Origin: Clostridium tunisiense TJ
GTDB taxonomy: Bacteria; Bacillota; Clostridia; Clostridiales; Clostridiaceae
NCBI RefSeq assembly: GCF_000300195.1
Contig: NZ_AMQH01000016.1
Span: 122,774-186,773 of the forward strand
Direction: 5' to 3'
Length of the DNA: 64,000 bases
Both the position numbers and the translations under genes were made by a program. The notes beneath the pieces were generated by a model. It did no database searches, was not told the DNA's origin, and worked only from the letters and a program-made list of their open reading frames with translations. Of the stretch, positions 50,957-59,998 are shown piece by piece. Each line of letters begins with the position of its first letter. Within the stretch, counting starts at the first letter, position 1.

Positions 50957-53053
50957 TTAGAAGTTATCTTTTATTACTTTATTAACAAATATATTTACCA
51001 ATTCAGCATCAAATTGAGTACCGGCATTTTTTTGTAATTCCTCTATTGCAACCTTTGAAGTTAATGGACTACGATAACTTCTCGCGTTTGTCATTGCATC
51101 ATAGGCATCAGCTATAGCTATAACTCTTGATTCAAAAGGTATCTCCTCTCCTTTTAATCCTTTAGGATATCCCTTCCCGTCCCATCTTTCATGGTGTGCT
51201 AAAATTAATTCGGATATGTGTGAGAATTCAGTTGAAGATTTTAATAATTGATAGCCAATTTCCGGATTACGTTTAATTTGTAGCCATTCATTAACATCAA
51301 GTTTTCCTTGTTTACTCAGTACTTTTTCATCAATTCCTGTCTTACCTATATCATGAAGAAGTCCAGCTGTTTTAATTTTCTCTACTTCATCTTTGCTGAG
51401 TCCTAGTGTAGTTGCAATATTTTTGCAAAGTTCACTTACTCTTTCAGCGTGATGTCTTTCTACTTCATTCTTTTCATTAAATGTTCTGGTGATTAGTTCT
51501 ATTGTTTTATTTTTCATATTATTACTTTCAATTAGTTTAGTTCTATACATTTGATCTTCTGCTTCAATATAAATTTCAGTAATTTCCTTATTAACTTCAT
51601 ATTTTGTTGCTAGTCCAAAGGAAACAGATAAAATCATATTATCTAATTGTTTATTTCTAATTGATTCATTTACACGACTCATTATTTCTTGTGCTTCCTT
51701 AGTATCAATTTTGGGAAGTAAAATAATGAATTCATCTCCACCAATTCTTGCTATAATTTCATCTTGTCTAAAATTTTTTTTGAAAATCTCTGCAATTTCC
51801 TTTATTAATTTATCTCCTGCTAAATGACCAAACGCATCATTTGTTAGTTTAAGTCCATTGACGTCCGCCATAATAAGGGTTAGTGGTAAGTTTCTTTCTG
51901 TATCAAGTCTTTTAAGTTCTTCTTCATAAAATCTTCTATTATAAAGACCTGTTAATTGATCATGATAACTTAAATATTTAATATCCTCAGCTAAATCTCG
52001 ATACCGCTTTTCACTACTTTTTAATAATTCTTCAGCTTTCTTTCGTTCAGATATATCCCTAGCAACATTTATTACATAGGCTTCCCCATTTATATTCATT
52101 ACCTTTGCTGAAATCAAAACAGTAATTATACTGTTCCCTTTTTTTCTTATATCCATTTCAAAATTGTCCAATTGTGAGTTTTCCTTCAATTCTTTAATGA
52201 ATCTTTGTCTTTCTTTAGGATTTTCCCATAAGCCCAAACTCATTGCAGTTTTTCCAATTACTTCTTCTTTTGGAAAACCTGTAAGCATATAAAATATATC
52301 ATTAGCTTTTTCTATGGTTCCACTTTGTAAGCTAGTTATAAAGAAAGCATCTGGAGTAGTATCAAAGATTAATTGTAATGTTTTATTTGCTATTTTTATT
52401 TCTGAATTCAATTTAAGATTTACCATTAGAATTAATCCAAATGTTATAAACAAACTCCACATAAAAAACATAAAGTGTATAATTACTCTCAAACTTGATG
52501 GTTCAAATGATTTGCTTGAAAAAGTTGAAATGATTTTTGTAATTCCTATAACTAAAAATATAAAACCTTCTGATAAAATCACTACCCCTAAAAAATTTGT
52601 AGCTTTTTTAATAGAGTAATCCTTATTTTTCAAAAGGATTACTGAAGCTATTATCAAATAAACTGCTAAATAAAATGAAAAAATACTTGCCCTAAAAACA
52701 CTATTATCCTTGATATAAGTAAAATAAATATTTAATATGGTAAAGGCAACATATGATGAAGCAATTATCTTATAATTTATTTTTCTCTCAAGAAATCTCA
52801 TTATACCAATATATATAAATAAGCTCCCAAGTACAGTGAGTTGGCTTCCAATAATAAGACCAATAGACTGATCTGAAATAACTTTCCTCATAAGTAGCAA
52901 TAATATGCCGCTACAATTACACGCATTACCCATGACCCACAATTTAGATCCATGAATATTTTCATTTAATTTTACACTAACCCAAATTATTACTAAACAA
53001 AACAAATTAATTATACTCTTTGTAATAACTAATGTTTCAACATCAAATCTCAT
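50957..53053 (-). CDS. Membrane PAS-GGDEF-HD-GYP protein (c-di-GMP turnover)
   Basis: This 698-residue protein has seven or so hydrophobic segments in the first 210 residues, a PAS domain (about 228-345, LIFDTTPDAFFITSLQSGTI), a GGDEF domain with YHDQLTGLYNRRFYEEELKR and an intact RIGGDEFIILLP (about 445), and a C-terminal HD-GYP domain with HHAERVSELC, LLHDIGKTGI, LILAHHERWDGKGYPKGLKG and IADAYDAMTNARSY. The GGDEF motif is complete, so it may make c-di-GMP; the HD-GYP half would degrade it or another dinucleotide. It senses membrane or extracellular signals. Single gene. Confidence 0.9.
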   Translation of the reverse strand: MRFDVETLVITKSIINLFCLVIIWVSVKLNENIHGSKLWVMGNACNCSGILLLLMRKVISDQSIGLIIGSQLTVLGSLFIYIGIMRFLERKINYKIIASSYVAFTILNIYFTYIKDNSVFRASIFSFYLAVYLIIASVILLKNKDYSIKKATNFLGVVILSEGFIFLVIGITKIISTFSSKSFEPSSLRVIIHFMFFMWSLFITFGLILMVNLKLNSEIKIANKTLQLIFDTTPDAFFITSLQSGTIEKANDIFYMLTGFPKEEVIGKTAMSLGLWENPKERQRFIKELKENSQLDNFEMDIRKKGNSIITVLISAKVMNINGEAYVINVARDISERKKAEELLKSSEKRYRDLAEDIKYLSYHDQLTGLYNRRFYEEELKRLDTERNLPLTLIMADVNGLKLTNDAFGHLAGDKLIKEIAEIFKKNFRQDEIIARIGGDEFIILLPKIDTKEAQEIMSRVNESIRNKQLDNMILSVSFGLATKYEVNKEITEIYIEAEDQMYRTKLIESNNMKNKTIELITRTFNEKNEVERHHAERVSELCKNIATTLGLSKDEVEKIKTAGLLHDIGKTGIDEKVLSKQGKLDVNEWLQIKRNPEIGYQLLKSSTEFSHISELILAHHERWDGKGYPKGLKGEEIPFESRVIAIADAYDAMTNARSYRSPLTSKVAIEELQKNAGTQFDAELVNIFVNKVIKDNF

Positions 53054-53244
53054 AAATCTCTCCTAATATATCTTTTCTAATTTAAAGAATTTCTCGAAAC
53101 CTTTACTATCTATATTTTTATTATAACATCAATTCTTGTGTTGTTCTCATATATATTAATACTCTCCTTTTTCAAATTTATGATTTTTCCCTGAGACATC
53201 AAAGTAACTAAAGTTTGTCATAACATATCTTTTAAAGATTTTAT

Positions 53245-53390
53245 TAAATAATGAACAAGTTCATTTTGTTTAACAACTTTGGAAGCAGATTTTGACTACT
53301 ACCAAAGCAATTTACTTAAGCAGAGCAACTGCCATTTATAGAAGATGGCAGCCTTGAAGCTTTCAAAATGTTGTTGAAATTTCGGATATG
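53245..53390. repeat. Dispersed ~150-bp repeat, copy 1
   Basis: ATGAACAAGTTCATTTTGTT, CTTTGGAAGCAGATTT, CCAAAGCAA, AGAAGATGGCAGCCTTGAA recur in the same order at 59782-59965. No coding frame recognised. Confidence 0.65.
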
Positions 53391-53507
53391 AGCTTCTGTT
53401 AAATTTCTTCAATATACTTTATAGGACTTTTATCAGAAGAGGTTATTAATACCTTCATAGGTCCACAGTCTTATATTAAAAAGATTAAAATGGTGTTTAA
53501 ATAAAAT

Positions 53508-53539
53508 GTCCAAACAATTATAAATTTAATTGTTTAGAC
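53508..53539 (-). terminator. Terminator of the DUF2268 gene
   Basis: GTCTAAACAATTA/TAATTGTTTGGAC arms then ATTTTATTT on the minus strand. Confidence 0.7.
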
Positions 53540-53591
53540 ATTTTATTTAAGCTAATTAAGTTGTTTACTATTTGTAAAAGCTTTAAAATAC

Positions 53592-54500
53592 TTAACAAAA
53601 AAACTCCGAAACTCTAATTATTTCATCTGAGGTCGTAATGGTTGCTTCTGCAATACTCTTTTTACTCTTAGACAAATATTCCTTAACTAAGTGGTAACCA
53701 ATTGTGTAGCCTGCATTAGCTGATAACCCTACTGGATTATATCCTTGTTTTTTAGCAACTTCATCTCCAAACATATAAGCTGATACTTCTGCAAAGCCTT
53801 TAGTTTTTCTGCCCTCTTTAATTACTTCCCTTGAGTATTTCATTTCTTCTTCATTAAAATCTTCAACCCAAGGCCCTATGAATTCTCTTCCATAGATTTC
53901 TTCTGCAAAGCATTCAGCTAAACCTTCTATTACCAAATATTCTTCTACTGTCACATCACCATGATTAAATGGTTCAAAAGTAAAACGAACATTATGGTTA
54001 AACTCATGAGCTAAAGCGGATTTTAACCTATTTTTATTAAATTCATTAGGAACAACCATTAGCATAATATATCCAGGTATTCCCCCAAATCCTGAGTATC
54101 CTTTATTGGCTTCCATCTCTTTACTATCTTCATCACCTAAAAGAATACTTAGATTAATTTCATCTAGTGGAATAGAATAACCTATGTTCTCAAATTCACG
54201 AACTCCCTTTTTTATTGCTTCTTCATATTCTTCAAAGATTCTAGTTTCAATAAGTTTTGATAAATTATCGCTTACTTGCAGAATTGATTTTCTTGGCGTC
54301 CAAATTCCTAACATCTCTGATGCCATAATAACATCATATCCATTAGGTGTTGATGCTTTTAAGGGTACATTTAAATAGTCCCACATTGTTTTTAATGGCT
54401 TCATTAATTCATATCTGAAAGAATTCTCATTACCTTTTTCAAGTAAACACTTCTCATAGAACTCTAAGCTATTGATTAAGTTGACTCTTAAATTTTCCAT
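53592..54500 (-). CDS. DUF2268 predicted zinc metalloprotease
   Basis: This 302-residue protein has the zinc-peptidase motif LKSALAHEFNHNVRF (HEFNH, an HExxH, about 166-170) and a downstream Glu in VIEGLAECFAEEIYG, the third zinc ligand region of the DUF2268 family. The C-terminal NAGYTIGYHLVKEYLSKSK is also characteristic. There is no signal peptide, so it acts in the cytosol; substrates are unknown. Start behind AAGGAGGCGATAGT ATG. A terminator lies 50 bp after the stop. Confidence 0.85.
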   Translation of the reverse strand: MENLRVNLINSLEFYEKCLLEKGNENSFRYELMKPLKTMWDYLNVPLKASTPNGYDVIMASEMLGIWTPRKSILQVSDNLSKLIETRIFEEYEEAIKKGVREFENIGYSIPLDEINLSILLGDEDSKEMEANKGYSGFGGIPGYIMLMVVPNEFNKNRLKSALAHEFNHNVRFTFEPFNHGDVTVEEYLVIEGLAECFAEEIYGREFIGPWVEDFNEEEMKYSREVIKEGRKTKGFAEVSAYMFGDEVAKKQGYNPVGLSANAGYTIGYHLVKEYLSKSKKSIAEATITTSDEIIRVSEFFC

Positions 54501-54684
54501 ACTATCGCCTCCTTATATAAAGCTTAATGCTTTACGTAGCGTCAATGTCAAGTTTTTTGCTTTCAATAATTGTAAAATGAAAAAGTAACTTCTTGCTTTC
54601 AATAATAAATGGTGAAACTGATTCATTAACGATATCCAGAGACTTGCTTATATTTTGAGATAAAAGAAGTTTAAGATAACAAAA

Positions 54685-54714
54685 ACCATGCAGTATTACC
54701 CACATGGTTTCACA
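54685..54714 (-). terminator. Terminator of the Rpn tail ORF
   Basis: AACCATGTGGG...CTGCATGGTT then TTTG on the minus strand, 2 bp past the stop. Confidence 0.65.
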
Positions 54715-54716
54715 TT

Positions 54717-54899
54717 TTAATTCACTACTTCTTTAGCAATCTCCTTTACTTTTTCTAAGCTTAATCCTGTAATTTCAACTACAAATTCATAGCTCATTCC
54801 TTTATGAAGTAAATTTCTAGCAATATTTTCTTTTTCTTTCTCTGCGCCTATTTTCATCCCTCTTTTTTCAACCTCTGGGTCATAAAAACTTTTAAACAT
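54717..54899 (-). CDS. Stand-alone Rpn tail ORF, 60 codons
   Basis: ATG at 54897-54899 with AAGGAGAT (54907-54914) 7 nt upstream. Begins MFKSFYDPEVEKRGMKIGAE and ends VKEIAKEVVN; four residues longer than its sisters through a KIGAEKE insertion. No Rpn linker precedes it; the tail of the next copy ends 40 bp upstream. Own terminator. Candidate small antagonist of Rpn nucleases. Confidence 0.6.
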   Translation of the reverse strand: MFKSFYDPEVEKRGMKIGAEKEKENIARNLLHKGMSYEFVVEITGLSLEKVKEIAKEVVN

Positions 54900-54939
54900 A
54901 GTTTCAATCTCCTTACCTAGACCTTTATAATTTAAGATT

Positions 54940-55110
54940 CTAATTTAACACTTCTTTAGCAAGCTCCTTTACTTTTTCTAGAGGTAATCCTGTATTTTTA
55001 GCAATAAGTTCACAACTTATTCCATCCCTAAGAAAGTTCCTTGCTATATTTTCTTTTTCCTTCTGTGCGCCCCTTCTTTCAACTTCTGGATCATAAAAAC
55101 TTTTAAACAT
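54940..55110 (-). CDS. Internal Rpn tail ORF, 56 codons, with ideal SD
   Basis: ATG at 55108-55110, AAGGAGGT at 55118-55125, spacing 7 nt. Begins MFKSFYDPEVERRGAQKEKE, ends VKELAKEVLN. Tandem with the stand-alone copy 54717-54899. Confidence 0.55.
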   Translation of the reverse strand: MFKSFYDPEVERRGAQKEKENIARNFLRDGISCELIAKNTGLPLEKVKELAKEVLN

Positions 55111-55425
55111 GGTTTCAACCTCCTTACTTAATCCTTTATAGTAATTATAGTTATCTATAAAATAATCATTTAGATTCTGTATTACTGCTAGCATTTCATT
55201 ATAATCTTCTAAGGTAATTTTACCACATTTGTAGGCCTCACTTATAGCTTCAAGAGTATTTTTTATTATTACTAATATGTGTTCATTAATCTTTTCTACC
55301 TTAAGCTTCTTCTGTTGTTCTGGTTGCTTACTTTCCATTAACCTTTCCATAAACCTTCTATAATTAAAAAGCTCAACAGCTGTCACCCTGCTGAAGCCCA
55401 GCTTGAAGACTTTTACTATTCTCAC
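54940..55425 (-). pseudogene. Rpn C-terminal fragment fused to MutT remnant
   Basis: From FNYRRFMERLMESKQPEQQK on, the frame is the C-terminal half of the Rpn protein. The residues before it (KVFKLGFSRVTAVEL) correspond to the end of MutT (LKSLNWAPADIPAVEL), so a decayed mutT end is fused in frame to the Rpn piece. The nuclease core is absent. Confidence 0.7.
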
Positions 55426-55505
55426 TTACTTGTTTACGTATTTCATCCCTAAGAATATCATAAGCTTTTTTCATTTTATTTCTCTGTATAAGTCCTACAT
55501 AATTA

Positions 55506-55514
55506 TGGTATAAT
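55506..55514 (+). promoter_or_regulatory. Extended -10 promoter of toxin copy 3
   Basis: TGGTATAAT, TATAAT at 55509-55514. Confidence 0.6.
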
Positions 55515-55589
55515 TGTAAAGTACAATTCAATAGTTAATCGTGGGCTATTGGTATCACTTACCTCTTTTTTGAAGGGAGGTGGTACTTA

Positions 55590-55691
55590 ATGAGTAATGA
55601 TGTTTTAACGTTACTATTTACTGGTGGATTATTTTTATTGGCACTATTAACCTTTATAGTGTTACTTATGGATAAAATATCAAAAAAATAG
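55590..55691 (+). CDS. Holin-like type I toxin, 33 residues, copy 3
   Basis: Same peptide as copy 1 (MSNDVLTLLFTGGLF to MDKISKK). The leader differs: GGGAGGTGGTACTTA ATG, one base more between the Shine-Dalgarno and the start, and the sequestering stem has one weaker pair. Terminators at 55684-55725 and 55779-55808, and an antisense RNA could start near 55837 on the minus strand as in copy 1. Confidence 0.75.
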   Translation: MSNDVLTLLFTGGLFLLALLTFIVLLMDKISKK

Positions 55692-55725
55692 TAGCCCCGA
55701 CTCGCAATTGGAAGCTACTATTTTT
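55684..55725. terminator. Hairpin after toxin 3
   Basis: Same AATAGTAGC/GCTACTATT stem as copy 1. Confidence 0.65.
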
Positions 55726-55778
55726 ATAAACTAAAAATTTAGTGATGCCAGTTGCCTAAGCAACTAGAATTGTATATT

Positions 55779-55808
55779 AGTAGAGTGTTGACGCACTCTA
55801 CTTTTTTT
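55779..55808 (+). terminator. Distal terminator of toxin 3 mRNA
   Basis: AGTAGAGTG/CACTCTACT with T7. Confidence 0.7.
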
Positions 55809-56304
55809 ATTATTTGTATTTCTTACTTATATTATATCAAATTTTAGTAGAAAATAAACCTATATAATTTTAAAATTTATTACGTCCATAAACCCAGTAT
55901 ATGGAAGTTAATTGAATCCTGATAATTTAATTTTATTTGCAAGTCTTCTTTATTCCAAATTTATTCTCATGTTATAACCATGAGATGTGGACTCATCTCA
56001 ATATTGAATCTTCCTTCTCTATAGCTTCCGTCACTAAAAGGTCCTCAACTGGAATTAAGAGACTTAAAATTTCCCTTCCCAATACATATATGCTTATAGT
56101 ACTCCTTTGATGCTTTAGTTGTCGCACCGTCAATAATAAGATAATCATAGTATTATATTGTGATTATCCCACAAAAACTACTCATTATTAATAAGCTACA
56201 ATCTAAAACACAATATATAGTTGTATTGTCATATTTATTTCTACTATACCAGGTATAGAAATTTATGCTCAATACTTATTGTGATTTAATCATATTCTAT
56301 TTAT

Positions 56305-57240
56305 TTAATCAGAAATACTGATGTCTCCAGAACTTGTATTGACATTAATTTTCTTATAAGGCCCATTTCCAATATTTGCAGTTGCTTCATGATGATCTTC
56401 ATCTTTGTAATTCAAATCCAGGTTAGAATTTATATCACCAGAACTACATTTTCCTTTAAATTCTAAGCTCATGCCCTTTTGTATTGTAATCTTAACGTCT
56501 CCAGAAGTAGCAGTTACCTCTGAATACTCTTCAATGTCCTTGTATTGTACTTTTATATCCCCTGAAGATGTGTCAACCTGACCTGATCCACTTAGTGAGT
56601 TAATCTTAATATCTCCAGAAGTAGCTTTTATTTTGTAAGTAGAAGTTGTTAAAGTTTCTATACTAATGTCTCCAGAGCTAGTTACTATATTAATACCTTT
56701 AATATCTAAATTATACTTTGATACAATATCTCCAGAGCTAGCTGACAAGTTTGCATTACTTAATATCATATCAGAATCAAAGTTAATATCTCCTGAAGAT
56801 GTTTCAATATCTAAATCAGAATTATAATTTTTAGGAAGGTATATTTCAATTACTTCTTTAAAGTTTCCAAAGCTCCAAGTGTTAGATAAATTTCCAAACT
56901 TTCTTTTTTCTATGGTAATCTGGTTATTTCCCTGTATTACTTGAAATTTTTCATCATCTTTTAAAGTCTTATTTGATTTTTGAATTATTCTCATATTCTC
57001 TTCATCTGTAGCCTTAACTATTATATCACTACTTGAAAAATCAACAATTATTTTATTCACGCCTTTTATCTCTAGACTTTCATCCTTTTGAACTGCAATA
57101 TTAGGGTCTATTATATTAGTGAAATGAAAAACCCCATTGATTCCATTTGAATTAGTAATACCCAGGATCAAAATTGCTGTTAATCCCAGTGCAACAAGGC
57201 TCCACATTGCAATTCTTATAATTTTTAAGATTCTATTCAT
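56305..57240 (-). CDS. DUF4097 beta-strand repeat protein
   Basis: This 311-residue protein has one N-terminal membrane anchor (residues 8-30, IRIAMWSLVALGLTAILILG) and then a right-handed beta-helix of DUF4097 repeats: SSGDI or TSGDI/V recurs about ten times, e.g. DIETSSGDINFDS, LSASSGDIVSKY, VTSSGDISIE, DTSSGDIKVQ. It is a likely external or membrane-facing adhesin-like or stress-sensing protein. It overlaps the HAAS gene by 8 bp. Its last ~34 codons were copied to 50426-50528. Confidence 0.85.
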   Translation of the reverse strand: MNRILKIIRIAMWSLVALGLTAILILGITNSNGINGVFHFTNIIDPNIAVQKDESLEIKGVNKIIVDFSSSDIIVKATDEENMRIIQKSNKTLKDDEKFQVIQGNNQITIEKRKFGNLSNTWSFGNFKEVIEIYLPKNYNSDLDIETSSGDINFDSDMILSNANLSASSGDIVSKYNLDIKGINIVTSSGDISIETLTTSTYKIKATSGDIKINSLSGSGQVDTSSGDIKVQYKDIEEYSEVTATSGDVKITIQKGMSLEFKGKCSSGDINSNLDLNYKDEDHHEATANIGNGPYKKINVNTSSGDISISD

Positions 57241-57901
57241 TTTTACCCTTCCTTAATTGAAAAATTAATGTAATAACCCTCTCAATTGCAGCACCAATTA
57301 TAAATAAAACCCAAGAAAATGACCATATGCGTAATGTAAAGCTTAAAAGGAAATATAGAGTTATTATAACTAGCCACATTATTGATTTTATTGAATTTAT
57401 TACTTCTTTTTCTGTATTATTAGCTGACTTCCATTCCTTAAATTCCTCAACAATTGTATCATCAGCTTTAATATATTTAGGACGAGAAACTGCATTATAT
57501 ATTAATAGACTAGTTGCCAAAGCATCTATTGTTAACATTATGCATATTGCAACGTCTCCACTTACTCTAAACACGCTAGTAAGCATTATTAAAATAACAA
57601 CACTCATAATATACATTCCTATAGAAATGGATAAGATAAATGCTCTTTTTTCACGATCTTTTCTCATCTGCTCTGGGTTAAATTCATAACTATCCTTTAG
57701 GCCTATTATTATTTCATCAATATCACCTATACCTGCTATGGCAATATTAAAAGCCTCTTCTTCATTTTTTCCACTAGCTAACAAGTCATTATACCTATCC
57801 ATAAGATTTGCTAGTAGCTCCTCTTTAAGTTCCCTTGCCCGACTTGTTTGTGGCGCATTTTCAAATAATTCGTTTAACTTAACACGAAACTTCTCAATCA
57901 T
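57233..57901 (-). CDS. HAAS/permease-prefix domain membrane protein (DUF1700-like)
   Basis: This 222-residue protein starts at the ATG at 57899-57901 behind GGGGGGAG. The first 75 residues are the helical HAAS/'permease prefix' domain (KFRVKLNELFENAPQTSRAR, EELLANLMDRYNDLLASGKN, AIAGIGDIDEIIIGL). Four hydrophobic segments follow. In this family the HAAS domain passes information between a PadR repressor and membrane sensors. It overlaps padR (8 bp) and the DUF4097 gene (8 bp), so the three are one operon. Confidence 0.82.
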   Translation of the reverse strand: MIEKFRVKLNELFENAPQTSRARELKEELLANLMDRYNDLLASGKNEEEAFNIAIAGIGDIDEIIIGLKDSYEFNPEQMRKDREKRAFILSISIGMYIMSVVILIMLTSVFRVSGDVAICIMLTIDALATSLLIYNAVSRPKYIKADDTIVEEFKEWKSANNTEKEVINSIKSIMWLVIITLYFLLSFTLRIWSFSWVLFIIGAAIERVITLIFQLRKGKNE

Positions 57902-58235
57902 TTTTACTCCCCCCATAAATTAATGTATCAATTAATTTTTTTGCATCTTCCCAATCTGTTTTATATTGCTCCAATGCAGCTCTCCCAAGTGGCGTTATTG
58001 CGTAATATCGTCTTCGCGCTCCTGTGGTTTGATCTCCCCAATATGAAGTAATTAAAGTAGCTTCCTCTAGTCTCCTAAAAGCTGAATAAAGAGTTGCTTC
58101 TTTAAGCTCATATTTATTGTCTGTCTTTTGTTGAATTGATTTATTAATCTCATACCCATAACTATCCTTTTCTGCCAAGTAGGATAAAATAATGGTTTCT
58201 GTATGTCCTCTTATGATATCTGAGGTTATTGACAT
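57894..58235 (-). CDS. PadR family transcriptional regulator
   Basis: This 113-residue protein starts at the ATG at 58233-58235 (MSITSDIIRGHTETIILSYL) behind GGAGAGGAGTGA; an earlier ATG eleven codons up has no good ribosome binding site. Winged helix: AEKDSYGYEINKSIQQKTD, KEATLYSAFRRLEEATLITS and GARRRYYAITPLGRAALEQY. It stops with TGA overlapping the next start (ATGATTGA), which shows that TGA is a normal stop here. It should repress its own operon in response to cell-envelope signals. Confidence 0.9.
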   Translation of the reverse strand: MSITSDIIRGHTETIILSYLAEKDSYGYEINKSIQQKTDNKYELKEATLYSAFRRLEEATLITSYWGDQTTGARRRYYAITPLGRAALEQYKTDWEDAKKLIDTLIYGGSKND

Positions 58236-58705
58236 GCCGTCACTCCTCTCCTCCATGTTATTTTCCATTTTTTACTTATACATATATTATATTCTTACAT
58301 ACCTCACCTGTCAAGGTATGTTTTATTTTTATGTATATATTTTATAAAATATTCCTATAGCTTTACTATAAAATAACAGCTAACCTTTATATTAATAATA
58401 AAGGTTAATTATTAGTAAAAATAAAAAGCCAAATCTTATTTTTAAGACTTAGCTTTTTACAAACCTGTTGTTTATTTTCTTGTTCCCTAAAAACTTTCAA
58501 TTCATCTATCTTTTCATAGAAATCAGCCTAACTGTGGAGATAAATAAATTCGCTTTGTGCTAAGAACTCTACAGAAATGTTCTTTATCTACCCCACCTAA
58601 TCTTTTTAAGCTATAATAAAATATAAATTGGGGAACTTAGCATTTTTATATTAATTTGTGTTTGTTGCAAATGATAAATGCTATGGATTTATAGGGGGGA
58701 TTTTT

Positions 58706-59620
58706 GTGATAACTTCAAGGAATTATGAAAAGGGAGATTATGAGAAGATAATCAACTTTTTAAGGGATTTGTACAAACTAAATAATAATAGGTATTGGAT
58801 AATGCCGCAGTTCTGGGATGACAATGAGAACTATGATCCTAAAGAGACAGAGATATGGCACAGCAGAATTAGAATTTGGGAGGATGCTGGCAAAATAGTT
58901 GCTGTAAGTAGCACAGCCTATGATTTCGGCGAGTACTTAGATATACATCCAGATTACTATGAATTAACAAGTGAAATGATAGATTGGGCAGAATCACTGG
59001 ACTGGGGAGAAAATGAGTTAGTAACTGGCCCTAATGGTGAAAACATGGTATATATTTGGTCAACTGAGGCTAATAAATATAGAAATGAAATTTTAGAAGC
59101 AAGAGGCTATAAGAAACCACCAGTGCCTATTTTTGTTAATGAACACTCCTTAGAGGGGGAAATTGAAAAACCACAATTACCAAAGGATTATACCCTTCAT
59201 TCAATGAGTGAGGATATTGAATTAATAAAGCGCTATGAATTAGGCTATAAAATATTCAACTCTGTTGAAAGCTATGAGCCAAAGATTCCAGAATATTTTT
59301 ATGCAAGACTAAAGGCACCTATGTATAGAAAGGATTTGGATATTGTTACAAAGTACAAGGATGGTACTTTAGCCTCCTGCTGTATTTTATGGTTCGATGA
59401 AGAAACTAAAACAGGGGTACTTGAACCAGTGGGCACACATCCCGACCATAGAAAGAAGGGCCTTGGAAAGGTTGTAATCCTTGAGGCTTTGAATAGACTA
59501 AAAGCTCTTGGTGGAACAGCCGCCTATGTAATATGCCACGGTGAAGAGAGAATGGCTTTCTACAGTTCTACCGGCTTTAAGTGTTATGATAAAGGTGGTT
59601 TTTGGAGGAGAGCTCTTTAA
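58706..59620 (+). CDS. GNAT family N-acetyltransferase (304 residues)
   Basis: The start is GTG at 58706 (VITSRNYEKGDYEKIINFLR) behind GGGGGGAT; the frame is open 16 codons upstream without a ribosome binding site. The protein has two GNAT-like halves: RIRIWEDAGKIVAVSSTAYD in the first; LASCCILWFDEETKTGVLEP, VGTHPDHRKKGLGKVVILEA (acetyl-CoA loop) and RMAFYSSTGFKCYDKGGFWR in the second, which is the active one. Substrate unknown. A strong terminator follows. Confidence 0.85.
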   Translation: MITSRNYEKGDYEKIINFLRDLYKLNNNRYWIMPQFWDDNENYDPKETEIWHSRIRIWEDAGKIVAVSSTAYDFGEYLDIHPDYYELTSEMIDWAESLDWGENELVTGPNGENMVYIWSTEANKYRNEILEARGYKKPPVPIFVNEHSLEGEIEKPQLPKDYTLHSMSEDIELIKRYELGYKIFNSVESYEPKIPEYFYARLKAPMYRKDLDIVTKYKDGTLASCCILWFDEETKTGVLEPVGTHPDHRKKGLGKVVILEALNRLKALGGTAAYVICHGEERMAFYSSTGFKCYDKGGFWRRAL

Positions 59621-59672
59621 TTTCACTGGATATCTTAAGATTTTATAGCTTATTTTTACGTAAATAAAAACT

Positions 59673-59721
59673 AAACCTTTATTTAGTTGTAGGTTATACT
59701 AAACTAAATAGAGGCTTTTTT
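59673..59721 (+). terminator. Terminator of the GNAT gene
   Basis: CCTTTATTTAGTT and AACTAAATAGAGG arms then T6. Confidence 0.8.
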
Positions 59722-59781
59722 CAACATTTCAATATCCATTGCGTTTATCAATAGTTTGATTTTATACATCTATGTAAAGTT

Positions 59782-59965
59782 AAATAATGAGCAAGTTCAT
59801 TTTGTTAATCTTCATTTTAATGAAGCACTTTGGAAGCAGATTTAGACCGAATAAAGATACCTTTGTTACGCCAAAGCAACTTATATCTGTTGAGCAACCG
59901 CAAGTATGCTAAGCAGACACCTTAGAAGATGGCAGACTTGAATCTTCCAAAATATTGTTAAAATA
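59782..59965. repeat. Dispersed ~150-bp repeat, copy 2
   Basis: Counterpart of 53245-53390, with an extra 30 bp in the middle. Confidence 0.65.
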
Positions 59966-59998
59966 TGATAATTAATGCTTTAAAGATGGAAATTAATT

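Larger units (their letters stand above)
55482..56407. repeat. 0.93-kb duplicated segment, copy B
   Basis: Source copy of 49604-50528: toxin copy 3, decayed MutT fragment (about 56033-56180) and the 3' end of the complete DUF4097 gene. Confidence 0.9.

Noticed and set aside
58658..58705. Upstream 16 codons of the GNAT gene
   Set aside because: No start codon with a ribosome binding site there; GGGGGGAT sits directly before the GTG at 58706.
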